64,000 nucleotides of DNA from Aradus depressus (lineage: Eukaryota; Arthropoda; Insecta; Hemiptera; Aradidae): NCBI GenBank assembly GCA_963662175.1, contig OY759225.1, forward strand, positions 5,715,107 through 5,779,106, written 5' to 3'. The position numbers were made by a program, and so were the translations under genes. A model generated the notes under the pieces. The model was not told the DNA's origin. It saw nothing but the letters and a program-made list of their open reading frames with translations, and made no database searches. Shown here in pieces: positions 63,848 through 64,000 of this stretch; positions within the stretch are counted from its first letter, which is position 1; every line of letters begins with the position of its first letter.

Positions 63848-64000
63848 CAGTAGACTCTCCGTTATCCGGCGTTGCCGGGACCGACGTGACGCCGGATAAC
63901 GGAAATCATCAATTAATGAGTAAAAATATATCAATTAAAGCATAAAAAAAGTGTTTTTAGGTGAGCTAAGGAATAAAACAGGTATGTATTTTGTTGATAA
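63848..64000. mobile_element. pogo/Tigger-type transposon terminus running off the window
   Basis: After TA (63846-63847) the sequence starts CAGTAGACTCTCCGTTATCC, typical of pogo-type Tc1/mariner ends. Inside, CCGTTATCCGGCGT pairs with ACGCCGGATAACGG about 16 bp later, a strong subterminal hairpin. The other end lies outside the window. Confidence 0.7.

Overview
This window is repeat-dense intergenic DNA from a eukaryote, most likely an arthropod and probably an insect. It is AT-rich. The short retroposons end in CCTAA/TTAGG units (the common arthropod telomere repeat), and the transposon set (Jockey- and R1-type LINEs, Penelope-like, piggyBac, PIF/Harbinger, hAT, Tc1/mariner, Transib-like) fits an insect. 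The species cannot be read from the sequence. No complete host gene was recognised in 64 kb. Nearly all recognisable coding sequence is transposon-derived and broken.

Layout. 0.4-4.6 kb: a near full-length Jockey-clade LINE on the minus strand (gag-like ORF1, endonuclease/RT ORF2), each ORF carrying one frameshift. 4.7-7.5 kb: a tandem array with 1,200-bp periodicity whose monomers look like diverged SINE bodies. 7.5-9.6 kb: a C-rich degenerate repeat. 10-12 kb: a Penelope-type inverted repeat around a SINE, a 14-bp minisatellite made of the SINE Pol III A-box region, and an 11-copy 40-bp minisatellite. 12-31 kb: 5'-truncated LINE relics of several families, SINEs, and a PIF/Harbinger derivative keeping only transposase exon 1. 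32-34 kb: a Transib-like element inserted in a SINE; both ends read CACAGTG, 23-bp spacer, CAAAAGTC-type nonamer, like a V(D)J 23-RSS. 36-49 kb: a second tRNA-type SINE, a perfect 31-bp TIR element, 177-bp and 122-bp satellites sharing a motif, and more LINE and SINE copies. 52-56 kb: a TA-flanked MITE inside a SINE, a piggyBac element with a Penelope fragment nested in it (16-bp target duplication), and a Penelope-like foldback. 57-64 kb: a second Jockey copy with an in-frame deletion, a LINE split by an hAT element, more SINEs, and a pogo-type terminus running off the window.

The dominant family is a tRNA-headed SINE of about 353 bp, with over 25 full or partial copies on both strands. Several have clear target-site duplications, and their known consensus makes them pre-insertion controls for the DNA transposons that landed in them. 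Function is at the level of mobile elements: LINE, Penelope and DNA transposon machinery, mostly dead, plus non-autonomous passengers.
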